Shown here: piece by piece, positions 42,742 through 51,521 of the stretch
Layout: every line of letters starts with the position of its first letter
Position numbering within the stretch: position 1 is the first letter of the stretch
Assembly: GCA_964403015.1 (NCBI GenBank)
Contig: CAYOEJ010000001.1
Location: forward strand, 1-64,000
Reading direction: 5' to 3'
DNA length: 64,000 nucleotides
Origin: CAYOEJ01 sp964403015
GTDB taxonomy: Bacteria; Actinomycetota; Actinomycetes; Actinomycetales; Actinomycetaceae
Translations under genes and position numbers: made by a program
The notes under the pieces: generated by a model
Told to the model about the DNA's origin: nothing
The model's database searches: none
What the model saw: the letters and a program-made list of their open reading frames with translations, nothing else

Positions 42742-44027
42742 GCTCTCTCCACAATCTTTGAATCCGCGACCACTTGCTGCCCCGCGTAAAATGTTGCCAC
42801 CACTTGGCCGGGCAGTTCTCGCCCGCGCCATGGTGAATTGGTTGATTTCGAAGCGTGAGATTCTGGATCAACGATCCGGCTCACACTCGGATCGAACAGG
42901 ATCAGATGTGCGGGAGCACCGACGCCGATCGGCCTGCCCTGATCTGTTAGCCCCGCGATTCTGGCTGGGTTCTCGCTCATGACACGAGCTAGCCCGCGCC
43001 AGTCCAGCAAACCGGTGTTCACCATCGTGTCTTGAATAACTGACAGAGCCGTCTCCAACCCCGTCATGCCAAACGCACCAGCAGCCCATTCACAGTCTTT
43101 GGATTCCAGCGGGTGCGGCGCGTGGTCGGTGCCCACCGTGTCAATGGTTCCATCCGCGAGACCTTGACGTAGTGCCTCGACGTCCTCTCTGGTTCTTAGC
43201 GGCGGGTTAACCTTAAATAGGGGATCGAAAGACTCGGCCTCCGAGTGGTCCAGGCTCAAATGGTGAGGGGTAACCTCGGCCGTCACACGAATCCCCTGCT
43301 CCTTAGCCCACCGAATGAGCTCCACCGAGCCCTTGGTGGAGGCGTGGAGGACGTGCAAGCGCGAATCGACGTGCTGAGCCAGCAGGCAGTCCCGGGCAAT
43401 AATTGACTCCTCAGCAACTGCTGGCCAGCCAACGAGTCCCAATCGCGCCGAGACGCACCCTTCATGCATTTGGGCACCTTCGGTTAACCCCGGGTCTTGG
43501 GCGTGCTGCGCGATGATCCCGTCGAAGGACTTCACGTATTCAAGCGCGCGCCTCATGAGAACCGGATCCCCCACGCACTGACCGTCGTCGGAAAAAATCC
43601 CCACCTGTGCCTCGGAGTCGTGCATGGCTCCAAGCTCCGCAAGCTTTTCGCCTTTGAGACCCTGTGAGACCGCACCGACTACCCGAACCTCGGTGAGACC
43701 CGCTTCCAAGCCTAGGTGAAAGACTTGGTCGACCACACCGGCGTTGTCCTGAGTCGGATCGGTATTCGCCATGGCATGAATACACGTAAATCCGCCGAGC
43801 GCGGCTGCGCGTGAGCCTGAAAGCACGGTTTCGGCGTCGTCGAGACCTGGCTGGCGAAGATGGGTATGCAAATCGACAAGGCCCGGTAGCACAATGAGAC
43901 CAGAGGCATCGATGACCTCAGCATCGTCGCGATCAATCGATGGGCCAACCTCCGTGATGCGATCACCGTCAATGAGGATATCGACGGGGTCTTCGTTGTA
44001 TGGGCGAGCGCCCTTAATGAGGATCAT
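42738..44027 (-). CDS. pyrC: Dihydroorotase
   Basis: A 429-aa amidohydrolase (class I type) that cyclises carbamoyl aspartate to dihydroorotate. The zinc motif PGLVDLHTHLRQPG, the later EVTPHHLSLD and the catalytic GTDHAPHPLESKD are intact. It lies 3 bases after pyrB and overlaps carA by 4 bases, so pyrB-pyrC-carA are probably coupled. Confidence 0.96.
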   Translation of the reverse strand: MILIKGARPYNEDPVDILIDGDRITEVGPSIDRDDAEVIDASGLIVLPGLVDLHTHLRQPGLDDAETVLSGSRAAALGGFTCIHAMANTDPTQDNAGVVDQVFHLGLEAGLTEVRVVGAVSQGLKGEKLAELGAMHDSEAQVGIFSDDGQCVGDPVLMRRALEYVKSFDGIIAQHAQDPGLTEGAQMHEGCVSARLGLVGWPAVAEESIIARDCLLAQHVDSRLHVLHASTKGSVELIRWAKEQGIRVTAEVTPHHLSLDHSEAESFDPLFKVNPPLRTREDVEALRQGLADGTIDTVGTDHAPHPLESKDCEWAAGAFGMTGLETALSVIQDTMVNTGLLDWRGLARVMSENPARIAGLTDQGRPIGVGAPAHLILFDPSVSRIVDPESHASKSTNSPWRGRELPGQVVATFYAGQQVVADSKIVERA

Positions 44028-44030
44028 CGT

Positions 44031-44990
44031 CTACCTTTCCGGCGTTTCTGTTGAAGCAACAAGCAAATAGAGCACCGCCATACGAACAAAAACCCCGGCT
44101 CGTACCTGATCAACAGCTCGAGACCGGGGTGAATCGGCAGCGGCGGCAGAAATCTCTAGACCGCGATTCATCGGACCTGGGTGCATCACAATGCACTGCT
44201 CGGGAAGTTCGGCCAATCGCTCGGCCGTCAGCCCATAGATTCGGTGATACTCCGCGAGCGTGGGAAAGAAGCCTCCCCCAGCGGCAGACATGCGTTCTTT
44301 TTGGACGCGCAGCATCATGACCGCATCGGGACCTTCCGCGATTGCTTCGTCCAGGCTGAACATGACCCCGCACGGCCAGTTCACCATGGATGTCGGAAGG
44401 AGAGTGGGTGGAGCAACTACCGTCACCTTTGCTCCAAGCGTCGATAGAAGATGGATGTTGGAACGCGCCACCCTAGAGTGCAGGATGTCGCCAACTATCA
44501 CAATATGGCGATCTGCTAGATCGCGACCGATAGGGTCATCATGGAACTCGCGGCGAAGCGTATAGGCATCAAGAAGTGCTTGAGTTGGGTGTTCGTGCGT
44601 GCCATCACCAGCGTTAATCACCGGGATATCCACCCACCCCGCATGCGCAAGGCGATCCGCGGCACCAGAAGCCGAATGCCGGATGACAAAGGCGTCCGCG
44701 CCCATCGCTGAAAGCGTCAGCACCGTGTCTTTCAAGGATTCGCCCTTGGACACCGATGAACCGGACGCGCTGAAATCTAGCGTGTCTGCAGAAAGGCGCT
44801 CCGCGGCAGTCTCGAAGGACAACCTGGTTCGTGTGGAGTCCTCGAAGAAGAGGTTAGCAACAATCTTCCCACGCAATGTGGGGAGCTTCTTCAATGCCCG
44901 ATCTTGGGTCTGTGCCATGGTTTCGGCAGTATCCAAGATCTGTAATGCCTCGTCGTAGCCCAGATGCTCTGTTCCGAGAAGATGCTTCAT
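44031..44990 (-). CDS. pyrB: Aspartate carbamoyltransferase catalytic subunit
   Basis: A 319-aa transferase that joins carbamoyl phosphate and aspartate. The carbamoyl-phosphate site FFEDSTRTRLSFE and the aspartate region GDGTHEHPTQALLD and MHPGPMNRG are conserved. No pyrI is present, as usual in this phylum. It is the direct consumer of the carbamoyl phosphate made by the unusual CarA/CarB pair. Its start overlaps the pyrR stop by 4 bases. Confidence 0.96.
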   Translation of the reverse strand: MKHLLGTEHLGYDEALQILDTAETMAQTQDRALKKLPTLRGKIVANLFFEDSTRTRLSFETAAERLSADTLDFSASGSSVSKGESLKDTVLTLSAMGADAFVIRHSASGAADRLAHAGWVDIPVINAGDGTHEHPTQALLDAYTLRREFHDDPIGRDLADRHIVIVGDILHSRVARSNIHLLSTLGAKVTVVAPPTLLPTSMVNWPCGVMFSLDEAIAEGPDAVMMLRVQKERMSAAGGGFFPTLAEYHRIYGLTAERLAELPEQCIVMHPGPMNRGLEISAAAADSPRSRAVDQVRAGVFVRMAVLYLLVASTETPER

Positions 44991-45541
44991 GAGGCCACCT
45001 CTTCCAGCACGACTGCATCCTCGCCATCAATTTCTCGGACGAGAACCGAGACCTTCTCTGACTGCGCCGTTGGGAGATTCTTCCCTACATAGTCAGGCCG
45101 AATAGGCAGTTGGCGATGACCGCGATCAACAAGTACCGCAAGCTGAACCGCAGCGGGCCGACCAAGATCCACAATTGCGTCAAGTGCGGATCGCACCGTC
45201 CGGCCCGTATACAAAACGTCGTCGACCAGAATCACTGTCTTGCCAGAGATCCCCGAATCTGGGATGTCGGTGGGGTGCGGGACGCGTACGGGCTGATGTG
45301 CAAGATCGTCACGATACATCGTGATGTCGAGTGCGCCTACCGCAACCGGTGTTCCACCCGTTGCTTCCCTCAGCATGGAGGAAAGCCGCCGGGCAAGCGG
45401 CACGCCACGGGAGGGGATGCCAAGCAGAACTAGGTCATCGACTACCCGATGTTTTTCAATGATTTCATATCCAATACGGCGTAGTGAACGCTCAATATCG
45501 GGTTCTTCAAAAACTCGCCTTATGCGAGTGGTGTTTTCCAT
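44987..45541 (-). CDS. pyrR: PyrR bifunctional regulator / uracil phosphoribosyltransferase
   Basis: A 184-aa RNA-binding regulator of the pyr operon with uracil phosphoribosyltransferase activity. The PRPP motif VILVDDVLYTGRTVRSALDAI and the flexible loop region are intact. It is the first gene of the operon. A PyrR-binding-loop-like hairpin (45544-45570) covers its ribosome-binding site, which suggests translational autoregulation as described in mycobacteria. Confidence 0.95.
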   Translation of the reverse strand: MENTTRIRRVFEEPDIERSLRRIGYEIIEKHRVVDDLVLLGIPSRGVPLARRLSSMLREATGGTPVAVGALDITMYRDDLAHQPVRVPHPTDIPDSGISGKTVILVDDVLYTGRTVRSALDAIVDLGRPAAVQLAVLVDRGHRQLPIRPDYVGKNLPTAQSEKVSVLVREIDGEDAVVLEEVAS

Positions 45542-45543
45542 GT

Positions 45544-45570
45544 CCGTTCCTTTCCCGCCTCTCTGGACGG
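45544..45570 (-). promoter_or_regulatory. PyrR binding loop over the pyrR ribosome-binding site
   Basis: On the minus strand the leader reads CCGTCCAGAGAGGCGGGAAAGGAACGG, given here in parts: stem CCGTCC, the conserved loop AGAGAGGC, then GGGAAAGGAACGG. The UCCAGAGAGGC block is the PyrR recognition consensus, and AAGGA is the Shine-Dalgarno of pyrR two bases further. UMP-bound PyrR would therefore block translation of the first gene and, by coupling, of the operon. Confidence 0.75.
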
Positions 45571-45609
45571 TTTTAAAGGATTGATGACCTATTCAGTTGT
45601 ACTTGCAGA

Positions 45610-46083
45610 CTACTCGAGTCCGGCCGTTTCCTGCTTCCTTATCTCACCGATTCGATTGAGAACGCCCATGGTAAAGCGAACCGCGCGATCCGTAGAAAAG
45701 TCGCGTGCAAGCGACGCGATTTCCTTGACGATCACTGGGATGTCAACGTCAAGGTACATGTGTTCAGTTGCGCCGATACGGAGGAGATTTCGATCTACCA
45801 CGCTCATCCGATCGAGCGACCACGTTGGTGACGCAGCGTCAATCATCGAATCGACGTCGTCAGCCCACTCAACGTAGGTGGTCACGATCGACTGACCATA
45901 CTCGCGAATGGGTTCCTGAGCGGTGGAAATTCGCATGCGCTCCTGGAGTAACTGCAAGATGTCCTCAGGGCGAATGTCACGCGAATCGGCTTCAAACAAA
46001 ATATCTAGAGCACGCTGGCGCTGAAGCGAGCGGCCTGACCTCTTGGGGTTGGGACGCTTTGCTGGAGTGGCTTGGTCGCTCAT
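45610..46083 (-). CDS. nusB: Transcription antitermination factor NusB
   Basis: A 157-aa all-helical factor that, with NusE, NusA and NusG, supports rRNA antitermination. The N-terminal RQRALDILFEAD and the C-terminal VDIPVIVKEIASLARDFSTDRAVRFTMGVLNRI are characteristic. The start codon shares a base with the efp stop (TGATG), showing coupling. The next gene downstream is pyrR. Confidence 0.94.
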   Translation of the reverse strand: MSDQATPAKRPNPKRSGRSLQRQRALDILFEADSRDIRPEDILQLLQERMRISTAQEPIREYGQSIVTTYVEWADDVDSMIDAASPTWSLDRMSVVDRNLLRIGATEHMYLDVDIPVIVKEIASLARDFSTDRAVRFTMGVLNRIGEIRKQETAGLE

Positions 46084-46640
46084 CAGGCGCGGTTAATGTA
46101 TTCGCCGGTGCGGGTATCGACCTTGATCTTGGTGCCCTCTTCGAGGAAGAGTGGAACCTGAAGCTCATATCCCGTCTCGACGGTCGCGGGCTTGGTCCCG
46201 GCATTGGACCGATCGCCTTGCAGGCCCGGCTCGGTAAACGTCACTTCGAGAACCACTGAGGCGGGGAGTTCGATGAAGAGAACCACGCCCTCGTTCATGG
46301 CAACCACAGCGTTGGTGTTCTCAAGCATGTAGTTCTTTGCGTCTCCCACAACATCTGCCGAGACCGGGAGCTGCTCGTAGGTTTCGAGGTCCATGAAGAT
46401 GAAGTCGGTGCCGTCATTGTAGAGGTACTGCATGTCACGGCGATCGACTGTAGCGGTCTCAACCTTGACACCCGCGTTGAAAGTCTTATCGATATTCTTG
46501 CCCGAAAGGACATTCTTGAGCTTGGTGCGCACAAAAGCGGGGCCCTTGCCTGGCTTGACGTGCTGGAACTCTACGACCTGCCAAAGCTGGCCTTCGATCT
46601 TGAGTACCATTCCATTCTTGAGGTCATTCGTGGTTGCCAC
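46083..46640 (-). CDS. efp: Translation elongation factor P
   Basis: A 185-aa three-domain factor that relieves ribosome stalling at polyproline. The KOW-like N-terminal domain contains FQHVKPGKGPAFVRTKLKN, with the loop residue Lys at the modification position. The central and C-terminal OB domains end in LFLEEGTKIKVDTRTGEYI. It is followed by nusB, the usual order. Confidence 0.96.
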   Translation of the reverse strand: MATTNDLKNGMVLKIEGQLWQVVEFQHVKPGKGPAFVRTKLKNVLSGKNIDKTFNAGVKVETATVDRRDMQYLYNDGTDFIFMDLETYEQLPVSADVVGDAKNYMLENTNAVVAMNEGVVLFIELPASVVLEVTFTEPGLQGDRSNAGTKPATVETGYELQVPLFLEEGTKIKVDTRTGEYINRA

Positions 46641-46731
46641 GGGAGTCCAATCTGTTTGTCTTCGATTCCATCAACAAGGATAGCCGCTCACATAGTGTGA
46701 CCGTTCCACCCCAATGCAAGTATGAGCAGAA

Positions 46732-47286
46732 TTACGCCTGAATCTCGAGCAAAATCGTCTCCGCCGCTTCGCGCGGCGAGGTGGTTGAGGTATCTACGTT
46801 GTGGGTGGCGAGCGAGTCATATAAGGGTTGCCGCTTCTCGAGCATCGTTCGAAACTCCCTGCGTGGCATGATGAGTGAAACCGAACGTGGCCCCATGAGC
46901 CCGTTACGCGTCACCAGTTTTCCTAGATCCGCGTGAAGTCCGACGACGACGGCACTTCCCCGTTCCGCCAGTGTCGCGATTCGCTGGCGCAGTTCGCGAC
47001 CGCACGTTGCGTCGGTGGAGTTCCCGAGCGCATCGGAGGATACTGCGATTGCCCACCGTTCGTCAGGATGCCTCTCCACGTCGTCTAAAAGTTCGCCCAA
47101 GATGGAGTGCTCGAGCTCGTGGCGTCGCTGTACATCGAGATCTACGACGACGTCTTGCACCGACATGTTCACACTCTGGGCGACCAGCGCATCAAGGTCG
47201 GCGGTGGTCCACCCAATGGAGTCGAGTTCGGCTGCGATGGCGCTCTTGCCCGTTCCAGAGGCGCCGATGAGGAGAATGGCTGTCAT
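46732..47286 (-). CDS. Shikimate-kinase-like P-loop protein of unknown substrate
   Basis: A 184-aa kinase-like protein. The P-loop GASGTGKS (8-15) and an Asp pair (ADLDALV) resemble AroK. However, the shikimate-binding GGG turn and the family FRxxE motif of the true AroK are not found, and the middle of the protein (ERHPDERWAIAVSSDALGN) differs. A genuine AroK lies directly upstream in the AroK-AroB fusion, so this is likely a duplicated, repurposed copy. Its start overlaps the aroB stop by 4 bases. Function unknown. Confidence 0.65.
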   Translation of the reverse strand: MTAILLIGASGTGKSAIAAELDSIGWTTADLDALVAQSVNMSVQDVVVDLDVQRRHELEHSILGELLDDVERHPDERWAIAVSSDALGNSTDATCGRELRQRIATLAERGSAVVVGLHADLGKLVTRNGLMGPRSVSLIMPRREFRTMLEKRQPLYDSLATHNVDTSTTSPREAAETILLEIQA

Positions 47287-48857
47287 TTCACTCCAATAGC
47301 TGCGAATGCGGCATCGAGATCGCGCTGTGCGGGAGCCGTGAAGATTTCAGGCGCTCCGACGTCGCTCAGCACAACAAATCGTAAACGACCATCGCGCACC
47401 TTCTTGTCGGAAAACATCGCGCGCTCAAGCTGATCTCGCTGCCCCGAAGGGTAGTCGACCGGTAATCCTACACGCGAAAAGTGCGCTCGGTGGCGGTCTG
47501 TGAACCCGGTGGGAGCGATCCCCGCCGCTTCTGCAAGCGCCGCCGCAAAAACACATCCGATGGATACAGCTTCACCGTGTCGACGCTCATAGTTCTCCCC
47601 CACCTCGATGGCATGGGCGAGCGTGTGGCCGTAGTTAAGAATCTCGCGCAACCCTCCTTCGTGTAGGTCTTGCGAAACCACATCGGCCTTCACCTGAATT
47701 GCTCGTTCAATCAGTTCGAGCAGGAGGGGATGCTGCGGATCAAGAAGATCAGACCCGTGTGCATCCACAATGTCTAAGATCTGCGGATCGCGAATGAAGC
47801 CGCATTTGATGATTTCTCCAAATCCAGCGCGAAGATCAGCCGCTGGAAGCGTCTTTAAAACTTCGACATCGCACAGAACAGTCGACGGCGGATGGAATGC
47901 ACCCACGAGATTCTTGCCCCGTGACGTATTGATGCCGGTCTTGCCACCAACGGCAGCATCGACCATGCCAAGAAGCGTGGTGGGAACTTGGACCACCGGC
48001 AGACCTCGGAGCCACGAGGCGGCGATAAAGCCGCCCACGTCGGTGGTGGCTCCACCACCGATGGCAAGTACCATGCCGTCACGGCCAATCTGAGCGTCAC
48101 CGGCCACGTCCCATGCCTGACCGAGAACCGTCAGATCCTTTGCCGCCTCACCACGAGGTAGCTCGAGATCGACATGAGGAATGTCTGCGTAGGTCAACTC
48201 CTCTGCGATACGACCAACAAAGTGCGAGACATCCGGGCAATGGACAACCAAGACTGCGGACGCCCCGCTCACGGCACGCACGATGTCCGAAACCACATCA
48301 CTTCCGATCACGACGTCGTAGGGAGACTCGCCTCCTACACGAACGGTCCGCGAATCGTTATTAAGAATCTTCATAACTGCCTCCACTACACGTCGCACCC
48401 CGCGTGAATCCGATGTCACGACATGACGCGCCACCCGGTGGTAATACCTTGATCGCTCACGCCGCAGCCGTTGGATCCCACCAACCGGGTCATCTTTTAG
48501 AAGCGGACGAACCGTTCGCGAGTTACTCACGCGACGGATGAGTTCGGCGTCGTCGACCTCAATGAGGAACACGGGCTGGTCGCGCAGCAATTCGCGGGTG
48601 CGTTCGCCGAGGACGGCCCCACCGCCAAGGCTGAGCACACCATCAAAGTGGGTGATTGCCTCAGAAATGACGTCTGCTTCAATCTCGCGGAATCCCGCTT
48701 CGCCGTCTTCGGCAAAAATAGTCGCGATCGATCGTCCGCGCCCCGCAATGAGATCATCAGTATCTGCAAAGCGCAGCCCGAGCTGGTGGGCAACTTTTCG
48801 ACCAACGGTGGATTTCCCCGCCCCCGGCATCCCGATGAAAATTGCGCGCGGTGACAT
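47283..48857 (-). CDS. aroKB: Shikimate kinase / 3-dehydroquinate synthase fusion
   Basis: A 524-aa two-domain enzyme. Residues 1-165 are AroK: P-loop GMPGAGKST, FADTDDLI, FREIE, LGGGAVL, the LID segment RPLLKDD and ERSRYY. After a short linker, residues about 170-524 are AroB: GGGATTDVGGFIAASWLRG, PTTLLGMVDAAVGGKTGIN, and the zinc ligands in EIIKCGFI and NYGHTLAHAIE. AroB makes 3-dehydroquinate from DAHP and AroK phosphorylates shikimate. In many actinobacteria the two are adjacent separate genes; here they form one frame. The start shares a base with the aroC stop. Confidence 0.93.
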   Translation of the reverse strand: MSPRAIFIGMPGAGKSTVGRKVAHQLGLRFADTDDLIAGRGRSIATIFAEDGEAGFREIEADVISEAITHFDGVLSLGGGAVLGERTRELLRDQPVFLIEVDDAELIRRVSNSRTVRPLLKDDPVGGIQRLRRERSRYYHRVARHVVTSDSRGVRRVVEAVMKILNNDSRTVRVGGESPYDVVIGSDVVSDIVRAVSGASAVLVVHCPDVSHFVGRIAEELTYADIPHVDLELPRGEAAKDLTVLGQAWDVAGDAQIGRDGMVLAIGGGATTDVGGFIAASWLRGLPVVQVPTTLLGMVDAAVGGKTGINTSRGKNLVGAFHPPSTVLCDVEVLKTLPAADLRAGFGEIIKCGFIRDPQILDIVDAHGSDLLDPQHPLLLELIERAIQVKADVVSQDLHEGGLREILNYGHTLAHAIEVGENYERRHGEAVSIGCVFAAALAEAAGIAPTGFTDRHRAHFSRVGLPVDYPSGQRDQLERAMFSDKKVRDGRLRFVVLSDVGAPEIFTAPAQRDLDAAFAAIGVK

Positions 48858-50065
48858 CAGCGCCGCACCTCGGGGATCGATCTCTCCCAGCCGTCAATGT
48901 TGCGCTTGATTTCGGTTAAAGAATCGCCGCCAAACTTTTCCACCAGCGCCTGAGCGAGCACGAGGGCAACCATCGCCTCTGCAATCACAGCTCCGGGGAC
49001 GACGGCGGTGGTGTCCGAACGTTGGTGAAGTGCGGTTGTGGCCTCCCCCGACTCCGTATCGATCGTCTGAAGGGCCTTTGGAACCGTGGAAATCGGCTTG
49101 TACGCGACGCGTACCACGATGGGTTCACCATTTGACATTCCGCCCTCGATACCGCCGGCGCGGTTGGTCGAGCGCTCAATGCGTCCGTTAGCTCGTTTGA
49201 TCTCATCGTGGGCCGAAGATCCGCGCCTCCTCGCCGACTCAAAACCATCGCCAATCTCGACGCCCTTGACTGCCTGAATTGACATGAGAGCACCTGCGAG
49301 CTGTGAGTCGAGCCTGTTGAGATCGACCACGTAACTGCCCAAGGCTTGGGGAACGTTCCAGGCGATAACTTCGACTACTCCCCCGAGCGTGTCGCCATCA
49401 GACTTGGCCGCGTCGATCTCGTCGGTAAATCTCTGTGCAGTATTCTCGTCGAGTGTTCGCACGGGAGAATTGTCGAGGGCCTCAACGTCCTCAGGTAGTG
49501 GAAGCGGCGCATCCGATTCTTGAGAGCCGATACCTACCACGTGCGAGACGATCGTTACTCCTGCAGCCTGGTTCAAGAGATTCTTCGCCAGCTGTCCCAG
49601 CGCTACCCGAGCCGCTGTCTCGCGGGCCGATGCTCGTTCCAGAACCAGCCGTGCGGAGTCAAAACCATACTTGTTCATGCCAACCAGATCGGCGTGGCCG
49701 GGCCTTGGGCGCGTTAGTGGTTGGTTCCGAGCCACTTCACGCTCGTCGCCAGTGCCGGCATCGACAAGCAAATCAGCCGGATCCACTGGGTCGGGACTCA
49801 TCACGACCTTCCATTTCGGCCATTCTGAGTTGCCTATTTCCAAGGCAATCGGTGAACCGATGGTGGACCCGTGACGGAGTCCCGATAGCACGCGTAGTTC
49901 GTCCTGTTCAAACTTTTGGCGGGTTCCTCGGCCGTATCCGAGCCGGCGGCGCCAGAGTGCATGGCGAATGTCGTCAGAGGTAATCGACACTCCTGCCGGC
50001 ATTCCCTCCATGAGAGCAATTAATGCTTGGCCGTGCGACTCACCTGCTGTACTCCACCGAATCAT
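48857..50065 (-). CDS. aroC: Chorismate synthase
   Basis: A 402-aa FMN-dependent enzyme forming chorismate from EPSP. The signatures GESHGQALIALMEGMPAGV, RPGHADLVGMNKYGF and the later RRGSSAHDEI and GIEGGMSNGEPIVVRVA are complete. The ATG at 50065 is used because the family begins MIRWSTAGESHG; a frame to 50092 adds unrelated residues. It needs reduced FMN, so it is a consumer of the flavin imported by the predicted RibXY system. Confidence 0.95.
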   Translation of the reverse strand: MIRWSTAGESHGQALIALMEGMPAGVSITSDDIRHALWRRRLGYGRGTRQKFEQDELRVLSGLRHGSTIGSPIALEIGNSEWPKWKVVMSPDPVDPADLLVDAGTGDEREVARNQPLTRPRPGHADLVGMNKYGFDSARLVLERASARETAARVALGQLAKNLLNQAAGVTIVSHVVGIGSQESDAPLPLPEDVEALDNSPVRTLDENTAQRFTDEIDAAKSDGDTLGGVVEVIAWNVPQALGSYVVDLNRLDSQLAGALMSIQAVKGVEIGDGFESARRRGSSAHDEIKRANGRIERSTNRAGGIEGGMSNGEPIVVRVAYKPISTVPKALQTIDTESGEATTALHQRSDTTAVVPGAVIAEAMVALVLAQALVEKFGGDSLTEIKRNIDGWERSIPEVRR

Positions 50066-50111
50066 GGCTTCGATTCTGCCATCTCGCCTCACTTTTTTCT
50101 TGGGCGCAGAT

Positions 50112-50666
50112 TTAATGAGATATGGCTACCGCAAGCGACGCTGCCACCAGCCATGGCCCGAATGGGAATGTTGAGGTCAGTGTTGCTCGTTTCCTCACAA
50201 GATGAATCACGGCAACAAGGCCCTGGCCGAATACGGCGATAACCACCATACCGATGAAGGTATCGACCCCGTGAGGCACGTGCCAGAGTCCCAACACCAC
50301 GAGTAACCGAGCATCACCCATACCGAGCCACCGCCCCTGTGATAGCACAGAGACTAATACCCATGGAGCGCTCAGCGCCACCACGAGGATGACAGTACGC
50401 ACTAGCGCGTTGGGTTCGACAACGAATGGTAAGGCGATCAATGCCCAGATGGCCGCGAGATGGGTCCATCTCTTAATGAGCCGCTGTGTTCTAAAATCGA
50501 TAACCGCATTGAGGATGAGCGGCGCGTAGAAACCGGCATTGAGCAGCGCGAAAATCATTGGCATTGCGGCAATCCAGCTCGCACAAAATACGCCGATCCA
50601 TGACGCACAGACGATTGCCAAGGCGCGGGTTCGCGTCAGCGTGTGTCCCAGATAGCGATCATTCAT
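50112..50666 (-). CDS. Prepilin-peptidase-like A24 membrane protein
   Basis: A 184-aa protein with about six hydrophobic segments. The two aspartates of A24 aspartic peptidases are present: Asp57 in NAVIDFRTQRLI and Asp118 in GMGDARLLVVLGLW. The cytoplasmic cysteine-rich and methyltransferase domain of full PilD is absent, as in small TadV/CpaA-type enzymes. No pilin or type IV pilus gene is nearby, so its substrate is unknown. It lies between aroE and aroC on the same strand, a placement also seen in related actinobacteria. Confidence 0.72.
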   Translation of the reverse strand: MNDRYLGHTLTRTRALAIVCASWIGVFCASWIAAMPMIFALLNAGFYAPLILNAVIDFRTQRLIKRWTHLAAIWALIALPFVVEPNALVRTVILVVALSAPWVLVSVLSQGRWLGMGDARLLVVLGLWHVPHGVDTFIGMVVIAVFGQGLVAVIHLVRKRATLTSTFPFGPWLVAASLAVAISH

Positions 50667-50768
50667 CCCAACAGGATAGGCAACTGCTCACTCTCGCGAA
50701 TTTGTCTATCCACAGCTACAACGAGCACGAAGGCCGCCAGCTTGCAACTGCCTCCCGCTAGTGCCGTC

Positions 50769-51521
50769 TCAGCCGATCAGAGATCGCAACTCGTCAACAT
50801 CGGGATTCACGCCGGTGAACAGACGTATCTGATCCACGCACTGATGTAGCTCTTGAACCCGAGCTTCCACGGTCACGCATCGCTCGCGCATCGCGACGTC
50901 GAAATCGCATGACCCATCAAATTCAACGAAAACTACGCTCTCACGAAGAGCTGCTGCGTCTACCAGACTCTCATCGTTCAAGGTCTGAGTGTTGACAACA
51001 ATATCGGCGGCAGCCAAAGGCGCCTCGTTCAGCTTCACGGTCTCAACATCGACGCCCATGCGGTGGGCGGCAGCGACGGCCGACCCCGGACCGGCAATAG
51101 AGTCGGCAGCCAACACAATGTGTTTGGCACCGAGTTGAACCATAACTGCTATGGCGGCCGCCGCTCGTTCGTGAGCACCAAGAATAACTGCGCGCTCAAA
51201 TCGAGCGTTCTGTGAAACCTCCTGGATCGCGCGTGCCATTCCCCCAACAACCGTTGTAAAACCAATGGTCATCCGCGTGTTGCCGGTGGGTTGAAAAACG
51301 ATGGTGTCTAGCGCGCCAACAGCTTTTGCCAGCCCGTCGACCATGTCGCAGGTCTCGCGCAACGCCGGGTTCGCCGTCGTCGGAAAAACCGCTCCCACCC
51401 ACGAGCTATCTAGGGACGAGACGATCTCTGCCGGGTGATCGGACGCGTAAGGTACGACGTCGAAGTGACTCAACAGCTTCATCCGTCGCTCGTGATGCCC
51501 AATGACCGCGAGCTGTGGCAT
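50769..51521 (-). CDS. aroE: Shikimate dehydrogenase-like protein, catalytic residues altered
   Basis: A 250-aa protein with the AroE two-domain layout and position (aroE-mltG-ruvX-alaS). The NADP-binding half has AVILGAHERAAAAIAVMVQLGA, a degenerate form of the glycine-rich turn. The catalytic Lys motif (NVTxPxK in AroE) reads AVFPTTANPALRE (44-56) with no Lys. The catalytic Asp motif NTD reads NTRMTIGF (81-88). Both members of the Lys-Asp pair are therefore missing in alignment by eye. Either it has lost reductase activity or chemistry has shifted; another AroE elsewhere would be expected. The start shares a base with the mltG stop. Confidence 0.68.
   Translation of the reverse strand: MPQLAVIGHHERRMKLLSHFDVVPYASDHPAEIVSSLDSSWVGAVFPTTANPALRETCDMVDGLAKAVGALDTIVFQPTGNTRMTIGFTTVVGGMARAIQEVSQNARFERAVILGAHERAAAAIAVMVQLGAKHIVLAADSIAGPGSAVAAAHRMGVDVETVKLNEAPLAAADIVVNTQTLNDESLVDAAALRESVVFVEFDGSCDFDVAMRERCVTVEARVQELHQCVDQIRLFTGVNPDVDELRSLIG

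Noticed and set aside
42343..42831. A frameshift or sequencing error as the cause of the short carA
   Set aside because: Only one base separates the carA stop from the carB start, so there is no space for the missing ~250 codons in any frame. A larger assembly deletion remains possible and is listed as a refuting test.
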